Below are positions 63,415-64,000 of a stretch of DNA of 64,000 bases, one piece after another (the stretch's first letter is position 1; each line of letters starts with the position of its first letter). The DNA is from Zobellia alginiliquefaciens (GTDB taxonomy: Bacteria > Bacteroidota > Bacteroidia > Flavobacteriales > Flavobacteriaceae). The position numbers and the translations under genes are program-made. A model generated the notes under the pieces. The model was not told the DNA's origin and did not search any database. It saw only the letters and a program-made list of their open reading frames with translations. The DNA lies in the NCBI RefSeq assembly GCF_029323795.1, contig NZ_CP119758.1:3162001-3226000 (forward strand), given 5' to 3'.

Positions 63415-64000
63415 TTAGTGAATGTGCTTGTGTGCTTTATAGGAAGATCGTACCAAAGCGCCACTTTCTACATGTCTAAAGCCCATTTCTAGACCTATTT
63501 CTTCATATTTTTTGAATTGCTCCGGAAGAATAAATTCTTTTACAGGCAAGTGTTTTTTAGAGGGTTGAAGATATTGTCCTATAGTAACAACATCAACATT
63601 GGCATCTCGTAAATCCTGCATGGTTTCAATAACTTCTTCTTCTAACTCACCTAAACCAAGCATGATTCCAGATTTCGTACGGTTTACGCCATTAGCACGT
63701 AAATAACGGAGCACCTCAAGGCTACGCTCATATTTGGCTTGTATCCGTACTTCACGAGTAAGTCTTTTAACGGTTTCCATGTTATGGGAAACAACCTCGG
63801 GACCTACTTCTATAATACGGTCTAAATGCCTTTCTATGCCTTGAAAATCAGGAATAAGAGTTTCAAGGGTGGTCGTTGGGTTCATTCTACGAATAGCCTT
63901 TACGGTCTCTGCCCAAATAATAGACCCCATATCTTTTAAGTCGTCTCTATCTACTGAAGTAATAACAGCATGTTTAATGCCCATAATTTTAATGGAACGA
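63415..64000 (-). CDS. lipA: lipoyl synthase, 3' part (gene continues beyond window)
   Basis: The frame is open to the window edge: codons for RSIKI precede the MGIKHAVITSVDRDDLKD segment, so the methionine at 63984 is internal. Family motifs are VITSVDRDDL, TLETLIPDFQG, VVSHNMETV, KSGIMLGLGE, IGQYLQPSKKHLPV and the C-terminal RSSYKA. LipA is a radical-SAM enzyme that inserts two sulfurs into octanoyl groups of lipoyl-dependent complexes. The Fe-S cysteine motifs lie outside the window. It may be co-transcribed with gap. Confidence 0.93.
   Translation of the reverse strand, partial: RSIKIMGIKHAVITSVDRDDLKDMGSIIWAETVKAIRRMNPTTTLETLIPDFQGIERHLDRIIEVGPEVVSHNMETVKRLTREVRIQAKYERSLEVLRYLRANGVNRTKSGIMLGLGELEEEVIETMQDLRDANVDVVTIGQYLQPSKKHLPVKEFILPEQFKKYEEIGLEMGFRHVESGALVRSSYKAHKHIH

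Noticed and set aside
1-64000. tRNA, rRNA or insertion sequences
   Set aside because: No cloverleaf, rRNA segment, transposase frame or terminal inverted repeats were seen by eye. A tRNAscan or ISfinder search was not possible.

Overview
The window looks like chromosomal DNA of a marine-type Bacteroidetes, most likely family Flavobacteriaceae. The reasons are a SusC/SusD pair, three proteins with type IX secretion (T9SS) type B C-terminal sorting domains, TAnnTTTG promoter boxes instead of sigma70 boxes, A-rich start regions without Shine-Dalgarno sequences, many lipoproteins, and family-typical pairs such as Nif3 plus a coiled-coil zinc-ribbon-like protein. The genus cannot be fixed from the sequence alone. 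No rRNA, tRNA, CRISPR array, transposase or phage structural module was seen.

Layout. 1-4.1 kb: the truncated end of an ApbE flavin transferase, then a minus-strand gpmI-map-methyltransferase unit. 4.4-8.9 kb: a small ankyrin protein, a tiny membrane protein, M48 and M15 peptidases, and a TlpA-like thioredoxin coupled to a cysteine-bearing beta-propeller lipoprotein. 8.9-14.1 kb: an orphan SusCD pair preceded by a small CDGKC protein. 14.5-42.7 kb: a 28-kb surface-fibre locus with three cassettes. Cassette 1 (plus strand) is a 239-aa head-like protein followed by a 4299-aa adhesin with 24 tandem 105-aa modules and a T9SS sorting domain. Cassette 2 (minus) is a 2211-aa repetitive stalk, a 294-aa head-like protein and a 386-aa T9SS-sorted protein. 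Cassette 3 (minus) is a 1197-aa tail-fibre-like protein and a 385-aa T9SS-sorted paralogue. 43-47.5 kb: two CarboxypepD_reg-like paralogues, a DUF6702-type protein and an M1 peptidase. 47.5-64 kb: mostly housekeeping genes (tatA, PAP2 phosphatase, O-methyltransferase, GNAT, kynU, astacin-like protease, MFS transporter, clpP, kmo, DUF4174, zinc-ribbon-like protein, Nif3, lpxK, TPR hybrid kinase, gap, and the 3' part of lipA).

How it works together. The fibre locus is the most unusual part. Four secreted proteins share an N-terminal head-like module related to tail-fibre proteins but carry no sorting domain. Each cassette also has a T9SS-sorted partner. A simple model, which is inference, is that each cassette makes a cell-surface fibre in which the sorted partner anchors or escorts the fibre protein. 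The repeat arithmetic is exact: 24 modules of 315 bp in the giant adhesin, and an 11-knot stalk whose knots are separated by whole numbers of an 18-aa repeat. This points to length variation by repeat recombination. Elsewhere kynU and kmo, separated by about 4.4 kb, indicate tryptophan-to-NAD synthesis, and gap appears translationally coupled to a hybrid histidine kinase.
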